A DNA stretch of 31,523 bases from contig JAIVFU010000076.1 of the NCBI GenBank assembly GCA_020829485.1, forward strand, positions 1 to 31,523. Direction: 5' to 3'. The position numbers were made by a program, and so were the translations under genes. Of the stretch, positions 22,955 through 31,398 are shown in pieces. The stretch comes from Nostoc sp. CHAB 5834 (lineage in GTDB: Bacteria; Cyanobacteriota; Cyanobacteriia; Cyanobacteriales; Nostocaceae). The notes below the pieces were generated by a model. It was not told where the DNA came from, made no database searches, and worked only from the letters and a program-made list of their open reading frames with translations. Position 1 is the first letter of the stretch. Each line of letters starts with the position of its first letter.

Positions 22955-23440
22955 ATGGAGGCGAAAAGTGAAACCATCAACCGACGCGCACCCCTAATTA
23001 CTGCTGGAATTTTTCTTGGTGTAGGTATTGGAGGGTTTATTGACGGAATTTTACTGCATCAGATCCTCCAGTGGCATCACATGCTCAGTAATATTCTACC
23101 TCTGACAAACATGGCGAATATAGATTTGAACATGGTGTGGGATGGGTTATTTCATACCTTTAATTGGGTATTCACCGTGGTAGGAGTTGTCTTGCTATGG
23201 CGTGCTGGAGGGCGTGATGATGTTCCTTGGTCATCACAGACCTTTATTGGCTCAATATTGATTGGTACTGGGTTGTTCGACTTCGTTGAAGGTTTAATTG
23301 ACCATCAAATTCTCGGTATCCATCATGTGAAACCAGGCCCAAATGAGTTAGTTTGGGATCTAGGATTTCTTGCATTAGGTGCGCTACTTATTGTCATCGG
23401 CTGGATAATGATAAAAAAGTCAAGAGTCATTTGTCATTAG
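22955..23440 (+). CDS. DUF2243 membrane protein
   Basis: From ATG 22955 the protein has 161 residues and four predicted membrane helices (about 12-30, 57-80, 90-112 and 132-152). Two similar halves carry the family signature: GGFIDGILLHQILQWHH in the first and LFDFVEGLIDHQILGIHH in the second, with acidic and histidine residues in the membrane that could bind metal. This is the DUF2243 pattern; its function is unknown. GAGG about 8 bases before 22955 supports that start over ATG 22943 and TTG 22925. The last residues (SRVICH) and the stop are encoded by GTCATTN heptamers. Confidence 0.88.
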   Translation: MEAKSETINRRAPLITAGIFLGVGIGGFIDGILLHQILQWHHMLSNILPLTNMANIDLNMVWDGLFHTFNWVFTVVGVVLLWRAGGRDDVPWSSQTFIGSILIGTGLFDFVEGLIDHQILGIHHVKPGPNELVWDLGFLALGALLIVIGWIMIKKSRVICH

Positions 23441-23555
23441 TCATTAATCATTTGTCATTTGTCATGGGGCATTGGTCGATAATCATAGTTCTTCTTCCCC
23501 TGCTCCCTCATCCCCCCACTCCCCACTCCCCACTCCCCACTCCCCCCTCCCCCCT
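23415..23555. repeat. Heptamer arrays (GTCATTT/GTCATTA then CCCCACT)
   Basis: Units of GTCATTA/GTCATTT (about 23425-23470) and, after a short break, four CCCCACT units (23515-23545) fill the gap between the DUF2243 and DUF4129 genes. They reach into the end of the first and directly abut the start of the second. Confidence 0.8.
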
Positions 23556-24161
23556 ATGACAGATACTTTTGAAAAAACTAGCTGGAGTTGGCAGCTTTCT
23601 AAATTTCAACAACAAGCGGGAGAATGGTGGGAATACCAGTTTTACCGCTTTGAACACGCAATGCCCGAATTGCCTAGTGGATGGTCGATTAGCCCAAGGC
23701 TTGGTGAATTGCTGAAATTCCTGTTTTGGCTGGTACTAGGTTTATTTATCGCTTGGGTGGCTTGGCGATTATGGCGAGAATTCAGCCCTTATATATATTC
23801 TTGGCTGAATAGAAGTGGCAATATCACTGATTTTCGCGTAAAAGCTCGCTCTAGTGAGTCATCCATAGCCCTTTTGTTGGAGCGATCGCACCAATTTTAT
23901 CGTCAGGGAAACTACCGCGAAGCTTGCCGGTGTCTCTATTTAGCGATGTTGCAGCAGTTGCATCAAAACGCGATTGTACCCCACAAACTCAGTCGCACTG
24001 ATGGAGAATATCTGCAATTGCTGCGATCGTCTGTGACTCCCATACAGCCTTATGAGACTTTAATTACCACTCACGAGCAATTATGTTTTGGTAATGCCGA
24101 GATTTTGCCAGACAATTATGAGCAGTGTCAGCAAGCTTATCGGGAAATTTCCCCAGATTGA
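23556..24161 (+). CDS. DUF4129-domain membrane protein
   Basis: From ATG 23556 the protein has 201 residues. An N-terminal aromatic amphipathic region precedes one membrane helix (LLKFLFWLVLGLFIAWVAWRLW). A C-terminal helical DUF4129 domain follows, with the pattern YRQGNYREACRCLYLAMLQ and LSRTDGEYLQLL. Such proteins often sit beside DUF4350, MoxR ATPase and transglutaminase-type genes, but here a TnpB element follows instead. An upstream in-frame extension to 23472 is only translated heptamer repeat (PTPHSPLP), so I reject it. No ribosome binding site precedes the ATG; the leader is pure pyrimidine-rich heptamers. Confidence 0.75.
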   Translation: MTDTFEKTSWSWQLSKFQQQAGEWWEYQFYRFEHAMPELPSGWSISPRLGELLKFLFWLVLGLFIAWVAWRLWREFSPYIYSWLNRSGNITDFRVKARSSESSIALLLERSHQFYRQGNYREACRCLYLAMLQQLHQNAIVPHKLSRTDGEYLQLLRSSVTPIQPYETLITTHEQLCFGNAEILPDNYEQCQQAYREISPD

Positions 24162-24227
24162 AGAGAAGGAAGAAATTCTAACTGAACTGAACTGTACTGT
24201 GCAATGGTCGGCAGTTTTACCCAATAC

Positions 24228-24265
24228 TATAAAAAATAGAGCAGTTGCACTGTAATACAACTGCT
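24228..24265 (-). terminator. Hairpin plus T-run on the tnpB strand
   Basis: On the minus strand AGCAGTTG pairs with CAACTGCT across a 10-nt loop, then TCTATTTTTTATAG follows. It lies about 50 bases after the tnpB stop and should end the tnpB (and any omega RNA) transcript. Confidence 0.6.
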
Positions 24266-24380
24266 GTGACACACTCCACACACTGACCTGAGTACAGGTA
24301 CAGTGTGGGCTTCTCAACCAATCCGGCTATTGCTTAGGAGGCGTTGAGCTTTAAGAACCGCGTGACCGTCGGCTCTATTC
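24266..24380 (-). ncRNA. Candidate omega RNA / right-end structure of the TnpB element
   Basis: TnpB guide (omega) RNAs overlap the 3' end of tnpB and the element's right end. Just past the stop codon, CACACTG and ACCTG pair with CAGGT and CAGTGTG (24279-24307, one bulged base) in a strong stem-loop. A second stem and a T-run follow. The placement is inferred from the family. The exact 3' end, and so the guide, cannot be fixed from one copy. Confidence 0.35.
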
Positions 24381-25522
24381 TTTATATTCACGGCTGCATT
24401 ATGATCACGGTCAAGACTGCATTGACAATTAGGGCAGTCATGCCATCTTTCATGCAGTTTTTTAAAAACTTTCACCCCACAACTAGAACAATCTTGTGAC
24501 GTACCTGATGGATTCACGGCAATTACCAATAACCCAGCATTTTCGGCTTTGGTGGTTAGAATTGACAAGAAACTTGACCATCCGGCATCATGCACAGATT
24601 TTGCTAGCATCGAACGAGAAAGACCTTTGACGTTTAAATCTTCGTGAACTACAATATCATATTTTTTCAGTAGACTATTAGCAGTTTTGAAGTGAAAGTC
24701 TTTTCGTTTATCAGCTACTTTTTTGTGCTGTTTGGCGACTTGCTTAATAGCTTTTTTACGGCGATTACTTCCCTTTTTGCGACGCGAAACGCGCTTTTGA
24801 ATGATGCGTAATCGCAACTGATCCTTGCGATAGTGTTGAGGAATTGAAACAACATCACCCTCGGAAGTCGTCAAAAACTCTTTTAAACCGAGGTCAATAC
24901 CTGTAATTGAATCCGCGTTAAAATCGAGTTTAATATCCGGTACTGTGGTATCTTCAAGGCTCAAAGTCAAATAATAGCCATCAGCTTTTTTGGTAACAGA
25001 TGCGGTTTTAATTTTAAATCCGTCAGGTATTGGGCGGTGCAAAATCACTTTAACTATGCCAAACATTGGTAAAGTTATTAGATTACCTTGCAAACACCCA
25101 TCCTTCATTTGTGGATATGTAAACGTGCGGTAACTCACGCGTGATTTAAACCGAGGTCGTCCACTTCGTTTGCCATTGCCATCACCTTTTAAAAAACGGT
25201 CAAACGTCACCTTCACTCGTTTAACTATGTCCTGTAGCACCTGCGAGTAAATTTCACCGTACCAAGGATGAGTTTTTTTAAGCTGTGGTAACGTTTTCTT
25301 TTGCGAGTAATAGTCTGGGTTATCCCGTAAATCTGGTATGTGACACACAAGAGGACAGGCATTAATCGGTGAACGATTACGCTCATACCAATCAAATCTA
25401 TCAGCCAACAAGTAATTATATTGAGCGCATAACATAGAGAGCCATCTGTCTATCTCTATGGCTTGTTTTGCTGTTGGTCGTAACTTGTATTGGTACGCTC
25501 TCCTCACCTTGCCCATCCTCAA
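24314..25522 (-). CDS. tnpB: TnpB, RNA-guided transposon-associated nuclease
   Basis: This 402-residue TnpB/OrfB protein is the ancestor type of Cas12. The N-terminal helix-turn-helix region (1-60) and the wedge/REC part precede a split RuvC domain. The catalytic acids are all present: Asp210 in [11 protein letters not shown], Glu294 in [11 protein letters not shown] and Asp373 in [11 protein letters not shown]. The zinc-finger cysteines are complete too (Cys345, Cys348, Cys363, Cys366), so it looks active. TnpB cuts the empty donor site under an omega-RNA guide and helps keep the element. The start is taken at 25522; an ATG is also present two codons later. No TnpA transposase is in the window, so mobility would need one in trans. 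Confidence 0.93.
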   Translation of the reverse strand: MRMGKVRRAYQYKLRPTAKQAIEIDRWLSMLCAQYNYLLADRFDWYERNRSPINACPLVCHIPDLRDNPDYYSQKKTLPQLKKTHPWYGEIYSQVLQDIVKRVKVTFDRFLKGDGNGKRSGRPRFKSRVSYRTFTYPQMKDGCLQGNLITLPMFGIVKVILHRPIPDGFKIKTASVTKKADGYYLTLSLEDTTVPDIKLDFNADSITGIDLGLKEFLTTSEGDVVSIPQHYRKDQLRLRIIQKRVSRRKKGSNRRKKAIKQVAKQHKKVADKRKDFHFKTANSLLKKYDIVVHEDLNVKGLSRSMLAKSVHDAGWSSFLSILTTKAENAGLLVIAVNPSGTSQDCSSCGVKVFKKLHERWHDCPNCQCSLDRDHNAAVNIKNRADGHAVLKAQRLLSNSRIG

Positions 25523-25570
25523 CCATCAAAATCATAATACCATAAAAGTGACAACAACGGGTAGACAAAC

Positions 25571-25744
25571 ATGAAAACTACTAGATTAAATGTCAGGATG
25601 TCTGAGCGCAGATTGAACAAACTTCGCTCGTATGCTGTAATGAAAGATAAAACAGTCACGCAGATAGTAGAAGACTGGGTTGATAGACTGCCAAATCTAG
25701 AGAGTGTTAAAAATAACGCTGACCCCCTTCCTGTCAAGGAATAG
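25571..25744 (+). CDS. Small ribbon-helix-helix (CopG/Arc-like) protein, divergent from tnpB
   Basis: A 57-codon gene with an ATG at 25571. A beta-strand TTRLNVRMS is followed by helix A (ERRLNKLRSYAVMKDK) and helix B (TVTQIVEDWVDRLP), the ribbon-helix-helix DNA-binding fold. The remaining residues are polar. It starts 48 bases from the tnpB start on the opposite strand, so the two share a promoter region. The protein could repress tnpB or both genes. It could also be an antitoxin-like relic, but no toxin gene is nearby. Recognition is by pattern, not by known identity. Confidence 0.65.
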   Translation: MKTTRLNVRMSERRLNKLRSYAVMKDKTVTQIVEDWVDRLPNLESVKNNADPLPVKE

Positions 25745-25780
25745 CGGATTGAATTGGTCGGAGGTCGCGTTATTTTTAAC
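25706..25780. repeat. 14-bp inverted repeat spanning the end of the RHH gene
   Basis: GTTAAAAATAACGC (25706-25719, within the gene) is the exact complement of GCGTTATTTTTAAC (25767-25780, after the stop). It may be a terminator-like stem or part of the element's end. Confidence 0.6.
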
Positions 25781-25794
25781 CGCCTTATATCTCA

Positions 25795-25821
25795 CCACTG
25801 AACGGAGTACCGTTTCAGTGG
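25795..25821. repeat. Hairpin near the left edge of the TnpB element
   Basis: CCACTGAACGG and CCGTTTCAGTGG pair with one bulge around an AGTA loop. Hairpins like this lie just inside IS200/IS605 ends and are recognised by TnpA. Confidence 0.5.
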
Positions 25822-25866
25822 GAGGCTTACGGCGAAATAGCTAAAAACTACTAAGATAGATATTTT

Positions 25867-27051
25867 CTACCTATCCACAGACCCCATGATTACGTCAACA
25901 CTGCCGAGAATCACCACAATATCTGCAACCTTCATGCCCCGCAGTAAATGTGGGACAATCTGAAGGTTGTTAAAATCTGCTGCGCGAATCTTCCAACGTG
26001 CAGGGAAAACGTTATCATCGCCAACCAAGTAAATTCCCAATTCACCTTTGCCACTTTCTACACGGGCGTAGATTTCACCCTTGGGCATCTTGAAAGTGGG
26101 GGAAACTTTTTTGCCGATGAATTGGTAATCGAATGCGTCCCACTCAGATTTTTTACCTGCGGCTAAACGCTTGGCTTCCAGATTTTCGTAGGGGCCGCCA
26201 GGAAGTCCTTTAATTGCTTGGCGAATAATCTTCACAGATTCGCGCATTTCCCGCATCCGCACCACATAACGGGCAAAGCAATCACCGGCGGTTTCCCACT
26301 GCACATCCCAGTCGAAATCGTCGTAACATTCGTAATGGTCAACTTTCCGCAAATCCCATTGCACCCCAGATGCGCGTAACATTGGGCCAGAAAGTCCCCA
26401 GTTAATTGCTTCTTCACGGGTGATAGTACCAAGACCCTCAACGCGTCGCCGAAAGATGGGGTTATCAGTTACTAAGCGTTCGTACTCATCAATTTTGGGT
26501 AATAAGTAGTCGCAGAATTCCAGACACTTATCTACCCAACCGTAAGGTAAATCGGCTGCTACTCCACCAATGCGGAAGTAGTTGTTATTCACCATCCGAT
26601 AACCTGTAGCGGCTTCCCACAAATCATAAATCATCTCCCGTTCCCGAAACTGGTAGAAGAAGGGAGTTTGTGCGCCTACGTCAGCTAGGAAGGGGCCAAA
26701 CCACAGCAAGTGGTTAGCGATACGGTTCAACTCCAGCATGATGACGCGGATGTAGCTAGCACGTTTGGGGACAGCAACACCTGCAAGCTTTTCTGGGGCG
26801 TTGACAGTGACGGCTTCGTTGAACATTCCCGCCGCGTAATCCCAGCGACTGACGTAAGGAACGTACATTACATTAGTGCGGTTCTCGGCGATTTTTTCCA
26901 TTCCCCGGTGCAGGTAGCCGATAACTGGTTCACAGTCAACGACATCCTCGCCATCCAGAGTCATGATTAGCCGCAGAACCCCGTGCATTGAGGGGTGGTG
27001 TGGCCCCATGTTTAGCACCATTGGTTCAGTGCGGGTTTCTAGTCTGGTCAT
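25867..27051 (-). CDS. ndhH: NAD(P)H dehydrogenase (NDH-1) subunit H
   Basis: This 394-residue 49-kDa-type subunit of the photosynthetic NDH-1 complex lies in the peripheral arm next to the quinone site. It takes part in respiratory and cyclic electron flow at the thylakoid membrane. Diagnostic stretches are [16 protein letters not shown] (quinone-site His), [15 protein letters not shown] and [19 protein letters not shown]. The C-terminus DVIMGSVDR is that of cyanobacterial and chloroplast NdhH. A frame of 18 further residues extends upstream to 27105, but ATG 27051 matches the known N-terminus [14 protein letters not shown]. It is single here, as in other cyanobacteria, and converges on the TnpB element. 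Confidence 0.97.
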   Translation of the reverse strand: MTRLETRTEPMVLNMGPHHPSMHGVLRLIMTLDGEDVVDCEPVIGYLHRGMEKIAENRTNVMYVPYVSRWDYAAGMFNEAVTVNAPEKLAGVAVPKRASYIRVIMLELNRIANHLLWFGPFLADVGAQTPFFYQFREREMIYDLWEAATGYRMVNNNYFRIGGVAADLPYGWVDKCLEFCDYLLPKIDEYERLVTDNPIFRRRVEGLGTITREEAINWGLSGPMLRASGVQWDLRKVDHYECYDDFDWDVQWETAGDCFARYVVRMREMRESVKIIRQAIKGLPGGPYENLEAKRLAAGKKSEWDAFDYQFIGKKVSPTFKMPKGEIYARVESGKGELGIYLVGDDNVFPARWKIRAADFNNLQIVPHLLRGMKVADIVVILGSVDVIMGSVDR

Positions 27052-27506
27052 AGATTTCGTGTTCTCCGTTCGTGAAAATTTTGAATTGAACCGCCTAGAT
27101 GCCAACCACAGCCGATTTATCTAGTCTGCCAAAATGAGGTTTGTTGGGGCAATCTATATAAATTTGACTCTACAGGGTTATGTTGGAGAGAGGATAGCAG
27201 CGAAGGTGTTGTAATTGATGTTTCATTTCGTTGCACCTCTTCAATTATTATAGGGAAGCTTGATATGCAAGGGATTGAGGCACAGGTTTTTTTTCATCTA
27301 ATCTCTTTTTGCATTTAAAATCCTGATGTTGTTAAATCCTGTTCAATCTTGTATAAGTTAGTGTCTAAGCAGAATGGTACGTATACAGCCAACAGCTATT
27401 TATATTTATAAACAGACCCACTCACAGTACTGAAGATGTGATTAAAGTATCATCAGTAGTAAAATTTATAGGTTAAAAAAGCTTTAATTATTTAGGGTTT
27501 GTTTAG
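27052..27506. other. Divergent promoter region between ndhH and a small gene
   Basis: A 455-base AT-rich spacer without reading frames of note. It must hold the promoters of ndhH (minus) and the coiled-coil gene (plus). I see no clear regulator site or repeat. Confidence 0.3.
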
Positions 27507-27860
27507 ATGCACGAGAAAAATCAGAAAAGTATACATGAAGAAGTATACTCAACAATAAATTGGCTAAATGAAAGAATAAATGCTCTTAAAGAGCGTTTAC
27601 AGGAAAGTATTTTGGAAGAAACCAGTGAAAATTTAGTAGATGCTGATGATAATGTAGCGAGGAAGGAGATAATCCGAAAAAATTTAATAAAGTACATTGA
27701 AATCAAAAATGAAATTGAATTTTGTAATGAATTGAAGAAGCAACTGTTAAAGGATGAAGACGACTTTCTCAACGCTGAAGGGAAACCTGTTGTGTTTAGT
27801 GAGCCACTGTTAAACTTGGACTTAGATAGTATTCCTGACCCAAGACTTTGGGAGGATTAA
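27507..27860 (+). CDS. Small coiled-coil hypothetical protein
   Basis: The 117-residue protein is acidic and mostly helical. Heptad-like stretches (EEVYSTINWLNERINALKER, then KYIEIKNEIEFCNELKKQLL) form two likely helices of a coiled-coil hairpin. A short hydrophobic tail region follows (VVFSEPLLNLDLDSIPDPRLWED). There is no signal peptide or membrane segment. It starts at ATG 27507. It is much more AT-rich than ndhH and rsmH, which fits recent arrival or weak expression. I do not recognise the family. Confidence 0.6.
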   Translation: MHEKNQKSIHEEVYSTINWLNERINALKERLQESILEETSENLVDADDNVARKEIIRKNLIKYIEIKNEIEFCNELKKQLLKDEDDFLNAEGKPVVFSEPLLNLDLDSIPDPRLWED

Positions 27861-28259
27861 GCAAAATATTGGGTAGTGTCAGCGCAGAAATGGGGTGCTT
27901 GTCATACTGCCAGCCCTGTTACAGTGTGACAGCCCTAAATCATGAATCTTCTCTACTTTATTTTCTCTGCGTTCTCTGCGCCTCTATGGTTCGTTAAAAA
28001 AGCCAATTCTTACAAATCAGATAATTAAACCTCATCTAAGTTGAGAACCCTAGTTTTTGCCCTCACCCTAAATCCCTCTCCCATATTTGGGAGAGGGACT
28101 TTGAAATTCTGGCTCCCCGAATCCCAAATCTGGGGGATGAGGGCAAATCCTTTTCATCACCGAAGAATTACAGGTTTTAAGATACACGCGGTTTAAATTT
28201 ATAGCAGCAATACTAAGAAATTAGTCCATCCCATTTATTTATCAATAATAAAATTAAAG
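27861..28259. repeat. Spacer with dispersed Nostoc-type repeats and a 10-bp hairpin
   Basis: It contains the common block TTCTCTGCGTTCTCTGCGCC, a CAGCCCTGTTACAGTG block and a hairpin CCCTCTCCCA/TGGGAGAGGG at 28074-28097. No gene. Confidence 0.55.
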
Positions 28260-29156
28260 ATGAAATCAGATTCACAAACGCCGTTAGATTTAGAAGAACT
28301 AGCTTTTTCCCATATTTCCGTTTTGGGTCGGGAGGTAATTGAGGGTTTAGCGGTGCATCCAGGCGGACATTATTTAGATACGACTGTAGGCGGTGGTGGT
28401 CACAGTCGCCTAATCTTAGAAGCTGCTGCGGATGTACGAGTAACGGCAATTGACCAAGATGAGGATGCTTTAGCAGCAGCGAGAAAAGAATTAGCAGAGT
28501 TTAGCGATCGCATACAATTTATTTACAGCAATTTTGCTGACTACGAGTTCCCCCCTAACACTTTCGATGGTATTTTAGCCGATTTGGGGGTAAGTTCTTA
28601 CCATTTAGACCAAGCAGAACGAGGTTTCAGCTTTCGCCAAGCTGCAAATTTAGATATGCGAATGGATCGAGGGCGATCGCTAACTGCTGCTGATGTGATT
28701 AATAATTGGGATGAAGCAGAATTAGCAGATATTTTCTTTAAATACGGTGAGGAGAGATTATCGCGGCGCATTGCTCGTCGTATTGTAGAACGCCGTCCGT
28801 TGCACACGACTACAGAATTGGCTGATGCGATCGCTTCTTCTGTTCCTCCCAAATACCGTTATGGTAGAATTCACCCAGCTACTCGTGTTTTTCAAGCTTT
28901 GCGAATTGTCGTCAACGATGAGTTAAAATCTCTAGAAACCTTTTTAGATAAAGCCCCAAATGCTCTGGTTCCTGGTGGCAGAATTGCGATTATCAGTTTT
29001 CACAGTTTAGAAGACCGTCCGGTGAAACATGGTTTAAGAAATTCACCTTTATTAAAAGTCTTGACAAAAAAGCCAATTATTGCACAGGAAGAGGAAATTA
29101 GTCAGAATCCGCGATCGCGATCGGCCAAACTGAGGATAGCTGAAAAGTTGCTGTAA
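28260..29156 (+). CDS. rsmH: 16S rRNA (cytosine(1402)-N(4))-methyltransferase
   Basis: This 298-residue RsmH (MraW) methylates N4 of C1402 in 16S rRNA with SAM, tuning the ribosomal P site. The SAM-binding motif [10 protein letters not shown] is at residues 40-49. The family blocks [20 protein letters not shown] and ARVxQALRIxVN-like [13 protein letters not shown], plus the C-terminal [14 protein letters not shown], are all present. The length is normal. It starts at ATG 28260. Unlike in many bacteria it is not in the mra/fts cluster; ftsI and the FtsL-like gene lie 22 kb away on the other strand, which is usual in cyanobacteria. Confidence 0.96.
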   Translation: MKSDSQTPLDLEELAFSHISVLGREVIEGLAVHPGGHYLDTTVGGGGHSRLILEAAADVRVTAIDQDEDALAAARKELAEFSDRIQFIYSNFADYEFPPNTFDGILADLGVSSYHLDQAERGFSFRQAANLDMRMDRGRSLTAADVINNWDEAELADIFFKYGEERLSRRIARRIVERRPLHTTTELADAIASSVPPKYRYGRIHPATRVFQALRIVVNDELKSLETFLDKAPNALVPGGRIAIISFHSLEDRPVKHGLRNSPLLKVLTKKPIIAQEEEISQNPRSRSAKLRIAEKLL

Positions 29157-29293
29157 CTGCAATGTAGCGTTATGCTCCATCTCGTGGCTCAGAACTGCTG
29201 CGAATACGCTTAATGAAGTTAGAATAATTTTTTAAACTGCTCCATTTCAACGATCTGTTAATTTAGCGTTGTTGGTGAGTTAAAAAATAATAG

Positions 29294-29956
29294 ATGGAAA
29301 TTAGTAATCTGTTTACAGCAGGTGGCATAGTCATGTGGCCTCTGCTAGCGTTCTCTTTGTTAGGGGTGGCGCTGATTATCGAACGGATCATCTTTTGGGT
29401 AAGAATAAATAATCGGCAAAACAAGGTAGTGCGAGAGGTGCTACAGCTTTATCGCCTTGATAATGTAGTTAGTGCTTTAGATAAGTTGCAGAAAAATGCT
29501 GATTTACCCATTGCCCGAATTTTTTTAGCAGCTTTAGAATTAGAGGAGGCGACACCAGAAGACTTTCGTTTGGCATTAGAAAGTGAAGCACAAGCCGAAA
29601 TCCCCTTACTCAAGCGATCGCAAAATATTTTTGAGACAATTATTGGTCTTGCGCCCCTGTTGGGACTTCTCGGCACTGTTTTAGGATTAATTAATTCCTT
29701 TGCCTCTCTAAATATAGGAGATGTGGGAGGTACTAAAACAACAGGTGTAACATCTGGAATTAGTGAAGCTTTAGTATCCACAGCATCAGGGTTGGTAGTG
29801 GCAATATTTACACTTTTATTTGCCAATACCTTCCGGGGACTCTACCAGCGTCAGATAGCCTGGATTCAAGAATATGGTGGACAGTTAGAATTACTCTACC
29901 GCCGTCGCTACGAAAGAGGAGATAACAATTTAAAATTCAAAATGAATCCAAAATAG
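29294..29956 (+). CDS. MotA/TolQ/ExbB proton channel family protein
   Basis: The 220-residue inner-membrane protein has three helices: about 11-33, then the pair FETIIGLAPLLGLLGTVLGLINSF (about 112-135) and SEALVSTASGLVVAIFTLLFANTF (about 155-178). This is the conserved channel region of ExbB/TolQ. These proteins form a pentamer that uses proton flow to drive an ExbD/TolR partner and a TonB-like protein, for example for outer-membrane siderophore uptake. It starts at ATG 29294. No exbD gene follows within the window, so it must pair with a distant partner. The gap before it (29157-29293) shows nothing. Confidence 0.92.
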   Translation: MEISNLFTAGGIVMWPLLAFSLLGVALIIERIIFWVRINNRQNKVVREVLQLYRLDNVVSALDKLQKNADLPIARIFLAALELEEATPEDFRLALESEAQAEIPLLKRSQNIFETIIGLAPLLGLLGTVLGLINSFASLNIGDVGGTKTTGVTSGISEALVSTASGLVVAIFTLLFANTFRGLYQRQIAWIQEYGGQLELLYRRRYERGDNNLKFKMNPK

Positions 29957-30106
29957 TTCGACTGAGACATTCGGCGATCGCTCAGTCGAGCCGCGCTCAT
30001 GCCAAAGTCCAAAATCGGCAATTCCATTATCCAAAATTGATTGGCTCTAATAGTATTCTAAAATGACGAATAGCTTTTTTCGCTACAGTTTTCGAGGAAA
30101 TATTCT

Positions 30107-30313
30107 ATGACTATTTGGGTAAATGAGCAAATTGATCCGTCTGGAATGATTCATGCCTGTATTGCCACTTGTAATGAATCTCAAGCCAAAGATTGTCATG
30201 ATTCATTTGAAAATAATTTAACCGAGATGCAAAAGGCAGCAGGTTGGGTAGCACGATTGCGGACAGTCAATTCTTGGGATGAAGTGCCGGTGAATTCTTT
30301 AAAACTCAATTAA
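30107..30313 (+). CDS. Small conserved hypothetical protein
   Basis: A 68-residue soluble protein (MTIWVNEQIDPSGMIHACIA...) with three cysteines (IHACIATC, AKDCHD) and a mixed alpha/beta pattern. A Shine-Dalgarno GAGGA lies about 10 bases before ATG 30107, and codon use is good, so the gene is probably real. It resembles small proteins found across cyanobacteria. I know no function. Confidence 0.6.
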   Translation: MTIWVNEQIDPSGMIHACIATCNESQAKDCHDSFENNLTEMQKAAGWVARLRTVNSWDEVPVNSLKLN

Positions 30314-30501
30314 TTAGGTGCTATAGAAAGTATGCTGTATGGCTTCAGCATCTCCAAAGAGACATGATTACCTTTGTTTTTTCTGCTTGCCTTTGGCGAA
30401 ACTCCAACGTGCTTTGCTTCACCAGACGGCTGTTTAATCCAGGTTTGCTGACAGCTAGAGCATTTTGGTTTTGGCTGCAAATCGTCTGAGATGGAGGTCA
30501 T
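30310..30501 (-). CDS. Possible small Cys-pair protein, 3' part built from a dispersed repeat
   Basis: From ATG 30501 the frame gives 63 residues. The start MTSISDDLQPKPKCSSCQQT has a C-x2-C pair as in half a zinc ribbon. The rest (GEAKHVGVSPKASRKNKGN) is translated dispersed repeat (30391-30425). It overlaps the end of the convergent gene at 30107-30313 by 4 bases. No ribosome binding site is visible. It may be a decayed gene cut short by a repeat; coding status is uncertain. Confidence 0.3.
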   Translation of the reverse strand: MTSISDDLQPKPKCSSCQQTWIKQPSGEAKHVGVSPKASRKNKGNHVSLEMLKPYSILSIAPN

Positions 30502-30789
30502 TTTTTGGGATTTTGAGCAAACAGATTTCAGGAGCGTAGGCGTAGCCCAACCTAAGCATCGCTTGTCTACCACACGCTGCACCTATGCCAATGCCGAGTG
30601 CGATCGCAACAAATCCCATGAGAACAGGTTAATAAAGGATAAAATTCGGATTAAAATTCTCCAATTATTAGCAATTGCTGCCAAAAAAAGTAAAATTTTA
30701 TAATAACTTGATGATTTTTCTTAACTTTTAAGATGTATCATCTATACCGGAGATTAAATTAAAAAACTTGCCAAAACCGAATCAATTTA

Positions 30790-31347
30790 GTGAACTATCC
30801 CAAGGTTTACACTTCGGAGCAAGCCTGTCCCATTAATTTAGTTGGTGAAACGGGACAAGCGGTTCAAATTTCAATTCATCCTCCCAGTCAATATATCTGT
30901 GCCAACTGCGAACGGATATTACCAGATTGGAAACGGCAGCCATTTTTACGAGTAGTGATTGTCTTACAGCAATCGGGTTATCAACTAGTCGAAAAGACAG
31001 CAGAAGTAGAGTCAGAGAAAGAACGCTTGCGAGAAAAGTTTATGAGATTTGGCTGCGATTTGGCATTTAATCTGCGCGATCGCGGCTATTTAACAGACCT
31101 GATCGACCCTCGTACAGGCTATCCTTTACTGTCTCATCCCGGAGCAATCCCTCACGATGACACAGCAGTTGTCAAAGCTTTACTAAACTATCCAGTGATT
31201 AAAAATCAATGCCGTGTGCTAGTGCATCCCGATTGGGGTGCAGCAGTTTATCCTAGCATCTTGATATCAGAAGCTCCCCCAATAGTGATCGAATGGGTTA
31301 CAAAAGGTATAGCATCCATGCATGGGTGGAAAGAAATTGATTATTAG
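30790..31347 (+). CDS. MMADHC-like protein (methylmalonic aciduria and homocystinuria type D homologue)
   Basis: The 185-residue protein resembles the C-terminal domain of human MMADHC (CblD), which hands cobalamin to methionine synthase and methylmalonyl-CoA mutase. Matching stretches from memory: EVESEKERLREKF (residues 72-84; human EVEIEREVLLEKF), LRDRGYLTDLIDPRTG (95-110; human LRAEGYWADFIDPSSG) and CRVLVHPDWGAAV (141-153; human CKVIRHSLWGTHV). Cys141 aligns with one of the Cys pair in human CblD, a pair involved in cobalt binding. The human mitochondrial N-terminus is absent. The start is GTG 30790. Its bacterial role is unknown; B12 handling is an inference. The stop codon is followed at once by GTCATTN heptamers. 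Confidence 0.7.
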   Translation: MNYPKVYTSEQACPINLVGETGQAVQISIHPPSQYICANCERILPDWKRQPFLRVVIVLQQSGYQLVEKTAEVESEKERLREKFMRFGCDLAFNLRDRGYLTDLIDPRTGYPLLSHPGAIPHDDTAVVKALLNYPVIKNQCRVLVHPDWGAAVYPSILISEAPPIVIEWVTKGIASMHGWKEIDY

Positions 31348-31380
31348 TCATTGGTCATTTGTCATTGGGCATTGGTTATT
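31345..31380. repeat. GTCATTN heptamers after the MMADHC-like gene
   Basis: Units TAGTCATTGG, TCATTTG and TCATTGGGCATTGG follow directly. The gene's TAG stop is part of the first unit. Confidence 0.6.
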
Positions 31381-31398
31381 TCTTCCTTATCCCTTCAT

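Larger units (their letters stand above)
24228..25821 (-). mobile_element. IS200/IS605-type element with tnpB only (boundaries approximate)
   Basis: It contains tnpB and a divergent small ribbon-helix-helix gene, with hairpins at both edges (24228-24307 and 25795-25821) and no tnpA. It separates the DUF4129 gene from ndhH. The true ends cannot be set without a second copy or an empty site. Confidence 0.45.

Noticed and set aside
23353..23555. Frame ending in PTPHSPLPTPPSPL, and the 28-residue upstream extension of the DUF4129 protein
   Set aside because: Both are translated CCCCACT heptamers; the DUF4129 protein has a good ATG just after the array.
24081..24317. 78-aa minus-strand frame after tnpB
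   Set aside because: It overlaps the DUF4129 coding end and the hairpin region, and has no protein features.
29294..29956. Calling a complete ExbB-ExbD-TonB uptake operon
   Set aside because: No exbD or tonB gene follows; the next frames are unrelated small genes.
30491..30703. 70-aa plus-strand frame, and a minus-strand frame (MGFVAIALGIGIGAA...) at about 30500-30619
   Set aside because: Both are mostly translated dispersed repeat (GGAGCGTAGGCGTAGCCC). The short hydrophobic stretch on the minus strand could be chance.
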